Shown piece after piece: positions 1-5,281 of a stretch of 26,493 nucleotides of DNA; position 1 is the first letter of the stretch, and the number at the start of each line of letters is the position of its first letter. Position numbers and translations under genes: made by a program. The notes beneath the pieces were generated by a model. It was not told the DNA's origin and searched no databases. It worked only from the letters and a program-made list of their open reading frames with translations. The stretch covers positions 1 through 26,493 of the forward strand of contig CAZLQG010000010.1 in the NCBI GenBank assembly GCA_964561655.1, read 5' to 3'. The stretch is from CAZLQG01 sp964561655. GTDB lineage: Bacteria; Patescibacteriota; Doudnabacteria; UBA920.

Positions 1-128
1 TATTTTTCCACGGCAATTCCTTAGTCGACGTGCAGTTTAATGAACTCAACGAAGGCGACAAAGTCACCTTTGACCTTGACGAAAGCGGTCCTAAGGGTCC
101 GGCTGCCGTCAATGTAAAAAGAGCTTAA
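1..128 (+). CDS. Cold-shock protein, C-terminal part (5' truncated)
   Basis: Reading from base 3 gives 41 residues and a TAA stop at 126-128. The visible part begins FFHGNSLVDVQFNELNEGD and ends GPAAVNVKRA. This matches the second half of a bacterial cold-shock (CSD, OB-fold) protein: the FFH RNA-binding stretch (RNP2-like), the EGDKVTF strand, and the KGPAAVNV end typical of the CspA family. Such proteins bind single-stranded RNA or DNA and melt mRNA structure. The first 25 or so residues, with RNP1, lie outside the window. A rho-independent terminator follows 12 bases after the stop, so the gene ends its transcription unit. The family call is firm; the paralogue is unknown. Confidence 0.9.
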   Translation, partial: FFHGNSLVDVQFNELNEGDKVTFDLDESGPKGPAAVNVKRA

Positions 129-140
129 AATTCTCTTTTA

Positions 141-174
141 AAAACCCTCTTCCATTTCGGGAGAGGGTTTTTTG
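141..174 (+). terminator. Rho-independent terminator of the cold-shock gene
   Basis: The arms AAAACCCTCT (141-150) and AGAGGGTTTT (162-171) are perfect complements and are followed by a run of T. It sits directly after the cold-shock stop codon. Confidence 0.9.
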
Positions 175-358
175 GTTAGTGATTATTTAGAGGTTAGACA
201 GATTAAATATAGAAGGTTTACGCCTGCCGTAAGGTTTTTTTCTTTTCATAAAATACCCTCCTTTTCCGCTGCCGCCTCTGGGGTTGTAAAAAACCACCTA
301 TGAGAGGTGGTTTTAAAGTATGTATTATTTTTTTGGATTTTTTTTTGTTCCTTATCAA
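175..358. other. Noncoding AT-rich gap
   Basis: No convincing gene is seen. The stretch holds a weak small hairpin (TTACG cctgc CGTAA near 219-233, then a T run) and the first copy of the repeat described at 288-337. The promoter of the next gene follows immediately. Confidence 0.6.
288..337 (-). repeat. Direct repeat copy 1, containing a minus-strand terminator hairpin
   Basis: Bases 288-326 are identical to 1552-1590 (39 bp), and 322-337 are identical to 1622-1637 (16 bp). The two blocks are contiguous here but separated by extra bases in the other copy. Inside is a hairpin, AAAACCACCT (290-299) with AGGTGGTTTT (305-314). Read on the minus strand it ends in six T, a terminator shape. In the other copy this hairpin ends the M23 gene. 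Here no minus-strand gene feeds into it, so it looks like a duplicated 3' end. Confidence 0.85.
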
Positions 359-387
359 TTGACAGTGTATTAATTTTAAGTTATAGT
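359..387 (+). promoter_or_regulatory. Sigma70-type promoter of the membrane-protein cassette
   Basis: A perfect -35 TTGACA (359-364) is followed after 17 bases by -10 TATAGT (382-387). The predicted transcription start is about 394, giving a leader of about 43 bases before the ATG at 437. Most other promoters in the window rely on an extended -10 instead. Confidence 0.8.
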
Positions 388-393
388 TATCAA

Positions 394-408
394 TCAGGCT
401 TAGCCTGA
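394..408. promoter_or_regulatory. Palindrome at the transcription start (operator-like or leader hairpin)
   Basis: TCAGGC tta GCCTGA is a near-perfect dyad located 6 bases after the -10 box, over the predicted +1. It could be an operator for a repressor or a 5'-end stabilising hairpin. No regulator gene is adjacent. Confidence 0.45.
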
Positions 409-436
409 AATCTCAAACGTGAAAGAGGAACAATCC

Positions 437-619
437 ATGAGTGGTTACGTGTTGTGGTTAGTTTCGTCCATTCTCGTCGGCTTGATAGCCGCCGTAATTG
501 CAAAGTACAAGGGCAGAGATCCCTTTCTCTGGTTCTTGATTGGCGCCGGTTTGAACGTCTTCGTTCTGCTGGTTGCTGTTGGCATACGGACCGGTATCCG
601 AAAAAGGAGAACTCCATGA
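437..619 (+). CDS. Small two-helix membrane protein
   Basis: The product has 60 residues. I do not recognise a named family. Two hydrophobic helices (about residues 3-21 and 32-50) are separated by a short basic loop containing KYKGRDPFLWF, and the tail is basic (RTGIRKRR), so a positive-inside hairpin membrane protein is likely. ATG 437 is preferred over an upstream GTG at 419 because AGAGGA (424-429) lies 7 bases before it. The stop overlaps the start of the next gene as ATGA (616-619), so the two are probably translationally coupled and functionally linked. The gene is driven by the promoter at 359-387 and is visibly richer in G+C than most surrounding genes. Confidence 0.75.
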   Translation: MSGYVLWLVSSILVGLIAAVIAKYKGRDPFLWFLIGAGLNVFVLLVAVGIRTGIRKRRTP

Positions 620-1464
620 GCCCGCTTGCAAGGAAAATCACCTATACGGTGACTGCGGTGGTTGGCGCATTTTTGGCCATTCGCCTGCTCGGTCTGCTGA
701 TGCTCTGGCCAGTCTACTCTTGGTTTTTTCAGACGATCCGCAATGCGTCTGGAATGCCCGATCTCCTAACCGGCGCTGTGAGCATTTTGTTTACAGCCAT
801 AGCCATGTTGGTGCTTCCCATTATGCTCTCGGCAATTTTCTGGCGTCACAACACCCAGAAGGTCTTGATTGTCGCCGGCGCTTTGTCTGTCTGGTTGGTT
901 GTGCTGTACTTCATCTCCCAGCCAAAAGCAGGGCAGTACTTTAACCCTATGACCGGACAGGCTATGTTCAAGTACTCCAAAACCCCGGACGGCAGGATTG
1001 AGCTATTCCCGCTTGGTTACGAATACCACCCTCGCTATGGGAACAAGCTCCAAATTGTCACTCCGGAAGTAATTAAGCTGTATGAGGGGAACGGGGCTCA
1101 AGTACTGCAAAGTTACTTTCTGAATCAGTTGCTACACACGTTTAGTGGGTTCACAGGTCAAGACACTGTACATCTGGAATCCGTTGTGTTATTGCCAGAT
1201 AAGACAGTTTTCCGTTTAAGTCACACCAACGGTACACTCCATGATACTCGTCTTAGCTTTCGGCTACGGTCCACTTATTTGGTTGATGACTTCGGCAACA
1301 TGTACAAAGCAAAGAGCGATACTTTAGACTGGCTGGGTTCTACCACGATCGTTCCATACGAAGTCAAAAGGTTTGATGTTGTATTCCCAAAGCTCCCGCA
1401 GGAAGTAAAGAAGTTCCAGTTTATCTATAACGGCCACGTCGCCGTCAGTGTGGAGCTGAGGTAA
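616..1464 (+). CDS. Three-helix membrane protein with a C-terminal soluble beta domain
   Basis: The product has 282 residues and no family I can name. ATG 616 is chosen because AAAGGAGA (603-610) lies 5 bases upstream and the start overlaps the preceding stop. Three hydrophobic segments (roughly 10-35, 47-75 and 81-100) are followed by a proline- and tyrosine-rich linker (YFNPMTGQAMFKYSKTPDGR) and a region of alternating strands ending in VAVSVELR, which looks like an Ig-like or beta-sandwich domain. No catalytic motif is evident. With its small coupled partner it forms a two-gene envelope cassette that has its own promoter, terminator and flanking direct repeats. Sampled 60-base lines reach 55-60% G+C, unlike the roughly 40% of neighbours, which hints at acquisition by transfer. 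Confidence 0.75.
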   Translation: MSPLARKITYTVTAVVGAFLAIRLLGLLMLWPVYSWFFQTIRNASGMPDLLTGAVSILFTAIAMLVLPIMLSAIFWRHNTQKVLIVAGALSVWLVVLYFISQPKAGQYFNPMTGQAMFKYSKTPDGRIELFPLGYEYHPRYGNKLQIVTPEVIKLYEGNGAQVLQSYFLNQLLHTFSGFTGQDTVHLESVVLLPDKTVFRLSHTNGTLHDTRLSFRLRSTYLVDDFGNMYKAKSDTLDWLGSTTIVPYEVKRFDVVFPKLPQEVKKFQFIYNGHVAVSVELR

Positions 1465-1511
1465 CGATGAGTCGAACCGAAACGGTTACGATTTCCGCAA
1501 AACCACCTCCC

Positions 1512-1547
1512 GAAGCGCCGACAAGGGCAACGGCGCTTCTTCTTTTT
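1512..1547 (+). terminator. Rho-independent terminator of the membrane cassette
   Basis: GAAGCGCCG (1512-1520) pairs perfectly with CGGCGCTTC (1531-1539), followed by TTCTTTTT. It ends the two-gene unit 437-1464. Confidence 0.9.
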
Positions 1548-1551
1548 GTCA

Positions 1552-1637
1552 AAAAAACCACCTATGAGAGGTGGTTTTAAAGTATGTATTTTAATACTTA
1601 TTATAATAGGTATTAAAATAAGTATTATTTTTTTGGA
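1552..1637 (-). repeat. Direct repeat copy 2 and terminator of the M23 gene
   Basis: This is the second copy of the 288-337 repeat, interrupted by about 36 extra bases (around 1591-1626). The extra bases contain a perfect inverted repeat, AATACTTATT and AATAAGTATT. The hairpin AAAACCACCT/AGGTGGTTTT, read on the minus strand, ends in seven T, so it is a good rho-independent terminator for the minus-strand M23 gene. The M23 stop codon (1625-1627) lies inside the repeat. Confidence 0.85.
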
Positions 1638-2263
1638 GAAATATTTTCAAAATCTATCCAACTATCTAATTCCGCTTCTGTAGATACATATCCTTTTATA
1701 TCAATATTGCTCCCTTTATGCATGCCCAAATGTAAATGTTTTCGTTCGCCGTCGGTTTCGGTAGAAAAACCTTTGCCTAAAACTGCAAATTTTTCTCCGG
1801 CAGTTAATTCATCACCCACGTTTGCATCAATGCTTGTAAGTTTTAAATGCCCATAAACTATCGTCACATCCAAACTTTCCAGCTCGCAGGCTTGTACTAA
1901 AATTTCGCCATAGCCGGCAGCAAAGCGTTTGACCAGTATCTTACCATCACATACGGCGTATATGGCTACGTCAATATCTTGTTCACCATCAAATATTTCA
2001 AAATCCGTGCCGGTATGGTATCCGCTGAACTTTTCCGGTTGCACCGGAGAATTTTTAGGCGTGATGTAAATGCCAAAAGGCTTTTTGGTAATGCGTGATA
2101 AAATATCAGTAATTGGTTCTTTTAGTAAAGGAGTGGAATTTGCATCATCCGCCGAAAGTGAAATATCAGCCGGGGCGTTTTTTTGCTGTGGGTCGGAGGC
2201 GGGTTTTGCGTTGCAGGAGGCGGCGAGCAATATTAAAGCAAACAGTAAAGTTATTTTTTTCAT
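1625..2263 (-). CDS. M23 (LytM-type) metallopeptidase lipoprotein
   Basis: The product has 212 residues. The N-terminus MKKITLLFALILLAASC is a lipoprotein signal with lipobox LAAS-C17, so the protein should be anchored outside the cytoplasmic membrane. A low-complexity linker (18-60) leads to an M23 domain (about 80-185) with the zinc and catalytic residues in place: H83 and D87 in YHTGTDF, H139 in YGHL, and H176/H178 in HLHLG. Family members cut peptide cross-links in peptidoglycan; a wall-hydrolase role is expected. The start at 2263 is chosen over an upstream ATG at 2302 because it begins the signal peptide exactly. No clear Shine-Dalgarno site is visible. Transcription probably ends at the hairpin inside 1552-1590. 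Confidence 0.88.
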   Translation of the reverse strand: MKKITLLFALILLAASCNAKPASDPQQKNAPADISLSADDANSTPLLKEPITDILSRITKKPFGIYITPKNSPVQPEKFSGYHTGTDFEIFDGEQDIDVAIYAVCDGKILVKRFAAGYGEILVQACELESLDVTIVYGHLKLTSIDANVGDELTAGEKFAVLGKGFSTETDGERKHLHLGMHKGSNIDIKGYVSTEAELDSWIDFENISPKK

Positions 2264-2380
2264 ATTATTTAGGATATACGTTAACTGTGACAAGACAAAC
2301 AAAGCGCTTCAATTTTTTTAAGCCTGGACAAATGTTGAAAATTTGGTTAATATGCAGTGTTCTGGAAAGGAGGATGTAGT

Positions 2381-2776
2381 ATGAGGCTCTTTCTCAACTG
2401 TCTTCCATTTTTGTCCTTGGTGCTGGTGGGGTCTTTCGTCTTTCGGGAGGTCCCAGCCCTATCTAAGGATTGGGGACTGCCCAACCACGCACTTCTGGCG
2501 ATGGGAATTTCCCTGATTGCCGGGATGGCTTTGAGGAGACTCAATTATCAGAAGCATTGGGATACCATTGAGTCAATCCTTGAGGCATTCTGTTGGGGGA
2601 TGGCGGTTGGGTTGCTGTTCTTTATTCGAAGCTTTGAGGTAGAGGAACAAGTGATGATAGCAAGCGCCTATGCGCTGTTTGTAGGAGTTTGCTGCTGGAT
2701 GTTTTTCTTTTCCGGCAATTTTATCATCTTTTTGCTCTCTCTGGCTTGGAAGAAAGTGTGGCGGCAAAACAAATGA
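2381..2776 (+). CDS. Four-helix small membrane protein
   Basis: The product has 131 residues and no family I recognise. Four hydrophobic segments (about 5-22, 39-53, 67-85 and 92-122) make it almost entirely membrane-embedded, with a basic end (WKKVWRQNK). ATG 2381 is favoured over a GTG at 2357 because a full AAGGAGG (2367-2373) lies 7 bases upstream. The strong ribosome binding site, cysteine/tryptophan-rich composition and dedicated terminator resemble the cassette at 437-1464 and differ from the SD-poor genes nearby. It is divergent from the M23 gene and convergent with the histidine phosphatase gene. Confidence 0.75.
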   Translation: MRLFLNCLPFLSLVLVGSFVFREVPALSKDWGLPNHALLAMGISLIAGMALRRLNYQKHWDTIESILEAFCWGMAVGLLFFIRSFEVEEQVMIASAYALFVGVCCWMFFFSGNFIIFLLSLAWKKVWRQNK

Positions 2777-2815
2777 ACCGCGGGATAGAAAGGAGGAATT
2801 CCCGCGGTTTTTAAT
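2776..2815 (+). terminator. Rho-independent terminator with an SD-like loop
   Basis: AACCGCGGGA (2776-2785) pairs with TCCCGCGGTT (2800-2809), followed by TTTTAATTT. The 14-base loop contains AAAGGAGGAA, which resembles a full Shine-Dalgarno site but has no start codon after it. Confidence 0.9.
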
Positions 2816-2823
2816 TTGTAAAA

Positions 2824-3453
2824 TTATCTTATAAGCAAGCTTTTTAAATTCGCGATTCTGTTTTCGGTAATGGTCCATTCGTAAATGTCGGTGTTGGCGA
2901 TGTCTTTTTCGGTTTTAAGCCCACGGTAAATTCTGATAATTTGGGGGAAATGAAACAGTAACAACCTTAAAACGCCATTATGGCCGATTATGCCGATGTT
3001 TTGGTGGTGGTAATTATAAATCATGTCAATAATTGCGCTGATTACCCTTTCTCTTACGTCATTAACGTTTTCGCCGCCGAAGGGGCGGTAGTCGTACATT
3101 TGCATTTGTTCCAGCTCGCGGTTATTGGGTAAAAGTTTGTCCCAGTCTTCCTGCGGCTGGCCGGTCAGTTTGCCAAAGTCGCGCTCACGCAGGCGGTGGT
3201 CGTGGATAATTGGCACAGGCTCGGGAAGTTTGCGGTTAATAAGCGCCGCGGTTTCTTCGCCGCGGTGCAAATAGGAGGTAAACAATATATCGAGATTCAG
3301 CTTTTTAATAATCGGGAGGATGCTTTGCACCTGCATAATTCCAATACTGTCCAAATAATCGTCAATTTGGATGCCTTGCCGGATGCGGCTTCGGTTATGC
3401 GGCGTTTCGCCGTGCCTGATTAAATAAATTGTGGTTTGGTTCCGGATGTGCAC
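2824..3453 (-). CDS. Histidine phosphatase (phosphoglycerate mutase-like) family protein
   Basis: The product has 209 residues. It has the full histidine phosphatase core: R13-H14-G in LIRHGET (H14 is the phospho-acceptor), R64 in LHRGEET, E90 in LRERDFG (proton donor), and H158 in IIGHNGV. GGENVNDVRERV matches the usual mid-domain motif. Members remove phosphate from small metabolites or proteins; sequence alone does not separate mutase from phosphatase (CobC/PhoE-like) activity, though the size favours a phosphatase. The start is GTG 3453, supported by AAGGAG five bases upstream on the minus strand. A long imperfect hairpin lies just upstream and partly overlaps this ribosome binding site. 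Confidence 0.88.
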   Translation of the reverse strand: MHIRNQTTIYLIRHGETPHNRSRIRQGIQIDDYLDSIGIMQVQSILPIIKKLNLDILFTSYLHRGEETAALINRKLPEPVPIIHDHRLRERDFGKLTGQPQEDWDKLLPNNRELEQMQMYDYRPFGGENVNDVRERVISAIIDMIYNYHHQNIGIIGHNGVLRLLLFHFPQIIRIYRGLKTEKDIANTDIYEWTITENRIANLKSLLIR

Positions 3454-3462
3454 AAAATCTCC

Positions 3463-3509
3463 TTGGAGGGAAAAACCCTTCTAGGTTTTTCAGGGTTTTC
3501 CCCTTCCAA
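3463..3509 (-). promoter_or_regulatory. Long imperfect hairpin upstream of the histidine phosphatase gene
   Basis: TTGGAGGGAAAAACCCT (3463-3479) is complementary to AGGGTTTTCCCCTTCCAA (3492-3509) apart from one or two bulges, giving a stem of about 17 bp. On the minus strand it ends at the Shine-Dalgarno site of the phosphatase gene. It could be a leader structure or a decayed intergenic palindrome. Confidence 0.5.
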
Positions 3510-3546
3510 CGCTCGGCTAAAGCCTCGCTGCCTCCCTTTTCCAAAG

Positions 3547-3581
3547 TGTCCAAGGTTCGGGCAAAGCCCGAACCTTGGACA
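3547..3581. repeat. Perfect 16-bp palindromic hairpin
   Basis: TGTCCAAGGTTCGGGC (3547-3562) and GCCCGAACCTTGGACA (3566-3581) are perfect complements with a 3-base loop (AAA). It begins 8 bases downstream of the stop codon of the lysine-rich protein on the minus strand, but no T run follows, so it is not a standard terminator. It looks like a dispersed palindromic element or an mRNA 3'-end stabiliser. Confidence 0.85.
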
Positions 3582-3588
3582 TTAAATT

Positions 3589-3969
3589 TTATCTTTTTTT
3601 CTTTTTTGTCTTCGATTGCACTTTGGCTTTTGGTTTGGCCTTTTTTACCTCTTTTTCAATGTGTTTCCAGTAGCTTTTAAGTTCTTTTTCCAGCGCGGTT
3701 AATTCTTTTGGCGCAATCTTTTTTACTTTTTTATATTTTTTGGTTACTTCCTTAACCGCTTTTTCGTAAGCAGGCCTACTGACTTTTTTTAAGTTTTCCA
3801 GTTTTTCCATTACCTCGGCTTTAGCCTTAAGGTTCCAGGCTTTAAGCTGTTTTTGGTGCTTTTTTGCCTCTTTGCTTCCAAAGAAATAATAAGCGCCAGC
3901 GGCAACTGCCGCGGCCGCGCCGACGAGTTCTAATCCTGTCTTTAGGCCCTTATGAGTTTTTTTAGGCAT
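3589..3969 (-). CDS. Lysine-rich protein with one membrane helix and coiled coil
   Basis: The product has 126 residues and is extremely rich in lysine and alanine. A short helix (about 13-30, LELVGAAAAVAAGAYYFFG) could be membrane-inserted. The remainder is a charged helical region (KAEVMEKLENLKKV onwards), probably coiled coil, ending in a basic tail (KAKVQSKTKKKKR). The layout resembles YtxH-like envelope proteins or histone H1-like basic proteins; I cannot choose between them. ATG 3969 is the only good start and has weak SD support. A TTGCCA-16-TATACT promoter at 4070-4097 would give a structured leader of about 95 bases. The 16-bp palindrome follows the stop. Confidence 0.65.
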   Translation of the reverse strand: MPKKTHKGLKTGLELVGAAAAVAAGAYYFFGSKEAKKHQKQLKAWNLKAKAEVMEKLENLKKVSRPAYEKAVKEVTKKYKKVKKIAPKELTALEKELKSYWKHIEKEVKKAKPKAKVQSKTKKKKR

Positions 3970-4298
3970 AGGTGTTTCCCCAGTATATCAACTTTCAATT
4001 CCAAACGCCTGTTTGGTGGATGGAATTTTGATTAATTGTATATCAAGGTTCGACTTCCTTGAGGATATTAGTATAAATTACTTTAGGCGTTTGGCAAACT
4101 CTGCCAAGACTTGGTTTAAGGAATTTTCTCGTACCCACTGTAGGACTTATTTTTAATAATCATGCTAAATATGCACATATTGGCAGAGATTATTGAAAGT
4201 TGTATTACTGGGTTCCTTTCCCCCATACCATGAGAATATAAAATAAATTCATGGTAAAAAATTATCTTAGTTGGGTTTTTATTCCTACATACCTAATA
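3970..4298. other. Intergenic stretch with inverted repeats and a minus-strand promoter
   Basis: No gene is supported here. The stretch contains a 10-bp inverted repeat CCAAACGCCT (4001-4010) and AGGCGTTTGG (4085-4094). Inside it are the small hairpins CCAAAC gcct GTTTGG and TCAAGG ttcgactt CCTTGA (4043-4062), and a promoter for the minus-strand gene. ACCATGA/TCATGGT (about 4227-4255) is another small dyad. The region 4100-4220 shows nothing I can interpret. Confidence 0.5.
4070..4097 (-). promoter_or_regulatory. Promoter of the lysine-rich protein gene
   Basis: On the minus strand TTGCCA (4097-4092), a 16-base spacer and TATACT (4075-4070) form a good sigma70-type promoter. The leader to ATG 3969 is about 95 bases and contains paired elements, including one arm of the 10-bp inverted repeat. 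Confidence 0.55.
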
Positions 4299-4577
4299 CT
4301 AATCTTTGGTGTGGGGGCGTTTCTTTTTATTATGCATTTTTTTAAAAAAACTGGTGAAATATGAAACTTTTGCTCCGTTGTTTTTTACTTTTTCCCGCAA
4401 ATCTGAAAGATCCTCGCTAATAATATCCGTGCCCTCACGCGCTTTTTTGGAAATGTAGCGGATATCGTCAAGGATTTTAATAAGGTAATAAATTCCAACA
4501 ATCAGAAAAAGCGTAAACAACACTACTGCAATAGTGGTGATGAAGAAAAAGATGTCGGATTTTGCCACTTCGTTCAT
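4299..4577 (-). CDS. Small single-pass membrane protein with coiled coil
   Basis: The product has 92 residues. One strong transmembrane helix (about 8-33, IFFFITTIAVVLFTLFLIVGIYYLI) is followed by a charged helical region (ILDDIRYISKKAREGTDIIS) and a basic tail. This architecture resembles small DUF948-like or YtxH-like envelope proteins and is common in small-genome bacteria; no specific function can be assigned. There is no Shine-Dalgarno site. Instead TGTTAAAAT ends six bases before the ATG, consistent with a leaderless mRNA. Confidence 0.65.
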   Translation of the reverse strand: MNEVAKSDIFFFITTIAVVLFTLFLIVGIYYLIKILDDIRYISKKAREGTDIISEDLSDLREKVKNNGAKVSYFTSFFKKMHNKKKRPHTKD

Positions 4578-4583
4578 ACAATC

Positions 4584-4592
4584 ATTTTAACA
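4584..4592 (-). promoter_or_regulatory. Extended -10, leaderless-type promoter
   Basis: On the minus strand TG t TAAAAT, with six bases between the -10 and ATG 4577. An upstream TTGAAT with an 18-base spacer could be the -35. The spacing places +1 at the start codon. Confidence 0.55.
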
Positions 4593-4600
4593 TATAAACA

Positions 4601-4645
4601 TTTAAACATTCAAATATTAGAAATTCAATAAAAATTTAAAATTTA
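4601..4645. repeat. AT-rich direct repeat, copy 1 (downstream of the PLD gene)
   Basis: These 45 bases match 5234-5278 at 44 positions (CAAATATT here, CAAACATT there). The copy runs into the stop codon of the PLD-like gene. A shorter relative lies at 16769-16791. Confidence 0.85.
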
Positions 4646-5182
4646 TTCGTATTTCTCAAACACTCTTTTCAGCGTATCCTCGTATTGTTTTCTTATGCTT
4701 TCCTCGTGTCCGAGTTCTAAGATTTCATCATTACTGTTGGTGCCCGCGCCTGTCCAGTTGTAAGAGCCGGATGCATAGCCTTTTTCCGTGATTAAAGTTT
4801 TTAGGTGCATAATATAGCTGTGGTCTTGCTCCAAAACAGGAATGCCGGCTTCACGCAATTCTTTGATTATGTCTTTTTGGATGTCCAGTTCTGTGGCCTG
4901 TTTTTTGTCCGTGATGCCTTTAACGTTCAATCCCCGGTATTTGGCCGCAAGCAAAGCGTCTTTAATGTCATTTCGGGTGAAAGTATAAATAGCAAAATAT
5001 ACGAATTTGTCTGCTTCTCTGGTTAGCTGGATTATTTCCTTATTTAATTCGTGTTCCTGATTGTAGTAGACTTGGACTTGGTGTGCGGGCTGGTATTGGT
5101 AGGTGAAGTAGAATTGCGCGCATGCGGCTATTAGCACGACGATGATAATAAGATAGATTTTTTCCTTTGTGTTTGGTTTCAT
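4643..5182 (-). CDS. Membrane-anchored PLD-like nuclease/phosphodiesterase (single HKD)
   Basis: The product has 179 residues. An N-terminal helix (8-28) anchors it, and the remainder is a single phospholipase D-type domain like Nuc-family endonucleases: VYFAIYTFTRNDIKDALL, then the active-site block H126-L-K128 with E133 where D is usual, then GSYNW (139-143) and NDEILE. Enzymes with one HKD motif act as dimers on DNA/RNA phosphodiesters or phospholipids; a surface nuclease for scavenging nucleic acid is plausible but inferred. The HxKxxxxE variant should be noted. There is no SD; TAAAAT eight bases before the ATG, inside a GAGAATTT-T-AAATTCTC palindrome, may be the -10. The gene lies between two near-identical 45-bp direct repeats. 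Confidence 0.8.
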   Translation of the reverse strand: MKPNTKEKIYLIIIVVLIAACAQFYFTYQYQPAHQVQVYYNQEHELNKEIIQLTREADKFVYFAIYTFTRNDIKDALLAAKYRGLNVKGITDKKQATELDIQKDIIKELREAGIPVLEQDHSYIMHLKTLITEKGYASGSYNWTGAGTNSNDEILELGHEESIRKQYEDTLKRVFEKYE

Positions 5183-5186
5183 TAGG

Positions 5187-5203
5187 GAGAATTTTAAATT
5201 CTC
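5187..5203 (-). promoter_or_regulatory. AT-rich palindrome covering the likely -10 of the PLD gene
   Basis: GAGAATTT T AAATTCTC is a perfect odd palindrome. On the minus strand it includes TAAAAT, eight bases before ATG 5182. It could be an operator, or part of the AT-rich repeat family, since AGAGAATTTTAAATT also occurs at 18979. Confidence 0.4.
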
Positions 5204-5233
5204 AATTTTAAAACAATTTCCAATTTAAAAATT

Positions 5234-5278
5234 TTTAAACATTCAAACATTAGAAATTCAATAAAAATTTAAAATTTA
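5234..5278. repeat. AT-rich direct repeat, copy 2 (upstream of the PLD gene)
   Basis: This is the partner of 4601-4645, with one mismatch in 45 bp. It ends three bases before the smpB stop codon, as copy 1 ends at the PLD stop. Together the copies bracket the PLD gene. Confidence 0.85.
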
Positions 5279-5281
5279 AAA

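Noticed and set aside
419..436. GTG start for the 437-619 gene
   Set aside because: The SD AGAGGA lies inside this extension and is ideally spaced for ATG 437.
1467..1580. 37-codon frame after the membrane cassette, with GAGG five bases before its ATG
   Set aside because: It reads straight through a strong terminator and the repeat hairpin, and its product has no protein-like character.
2357..2380. GTG start for the 2381-2776 gene
   Set aside because: The full AAGGAGG lies inside this extension, seven bases before ATG 2381.
4041..4064. GGTTCGACTTCC resembling a tRNA T-arm
   Set aside because: No acceptor or anticodon stem can be built around it. The element is only a 6-bp hairpin. No tRNA or rRNA gene was found anywhere in the window.
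4251..4364. 37-residue hydrophobic frame (MVKNYLSWVFIPTYL...) on the plus strand
   Set aside because: It has no SD and no promoter, its start lies in a small dyad, and it overlaps the end of the minus-strand membrane protein gene, whose AT-rich bases explain the hydrophobic residues.
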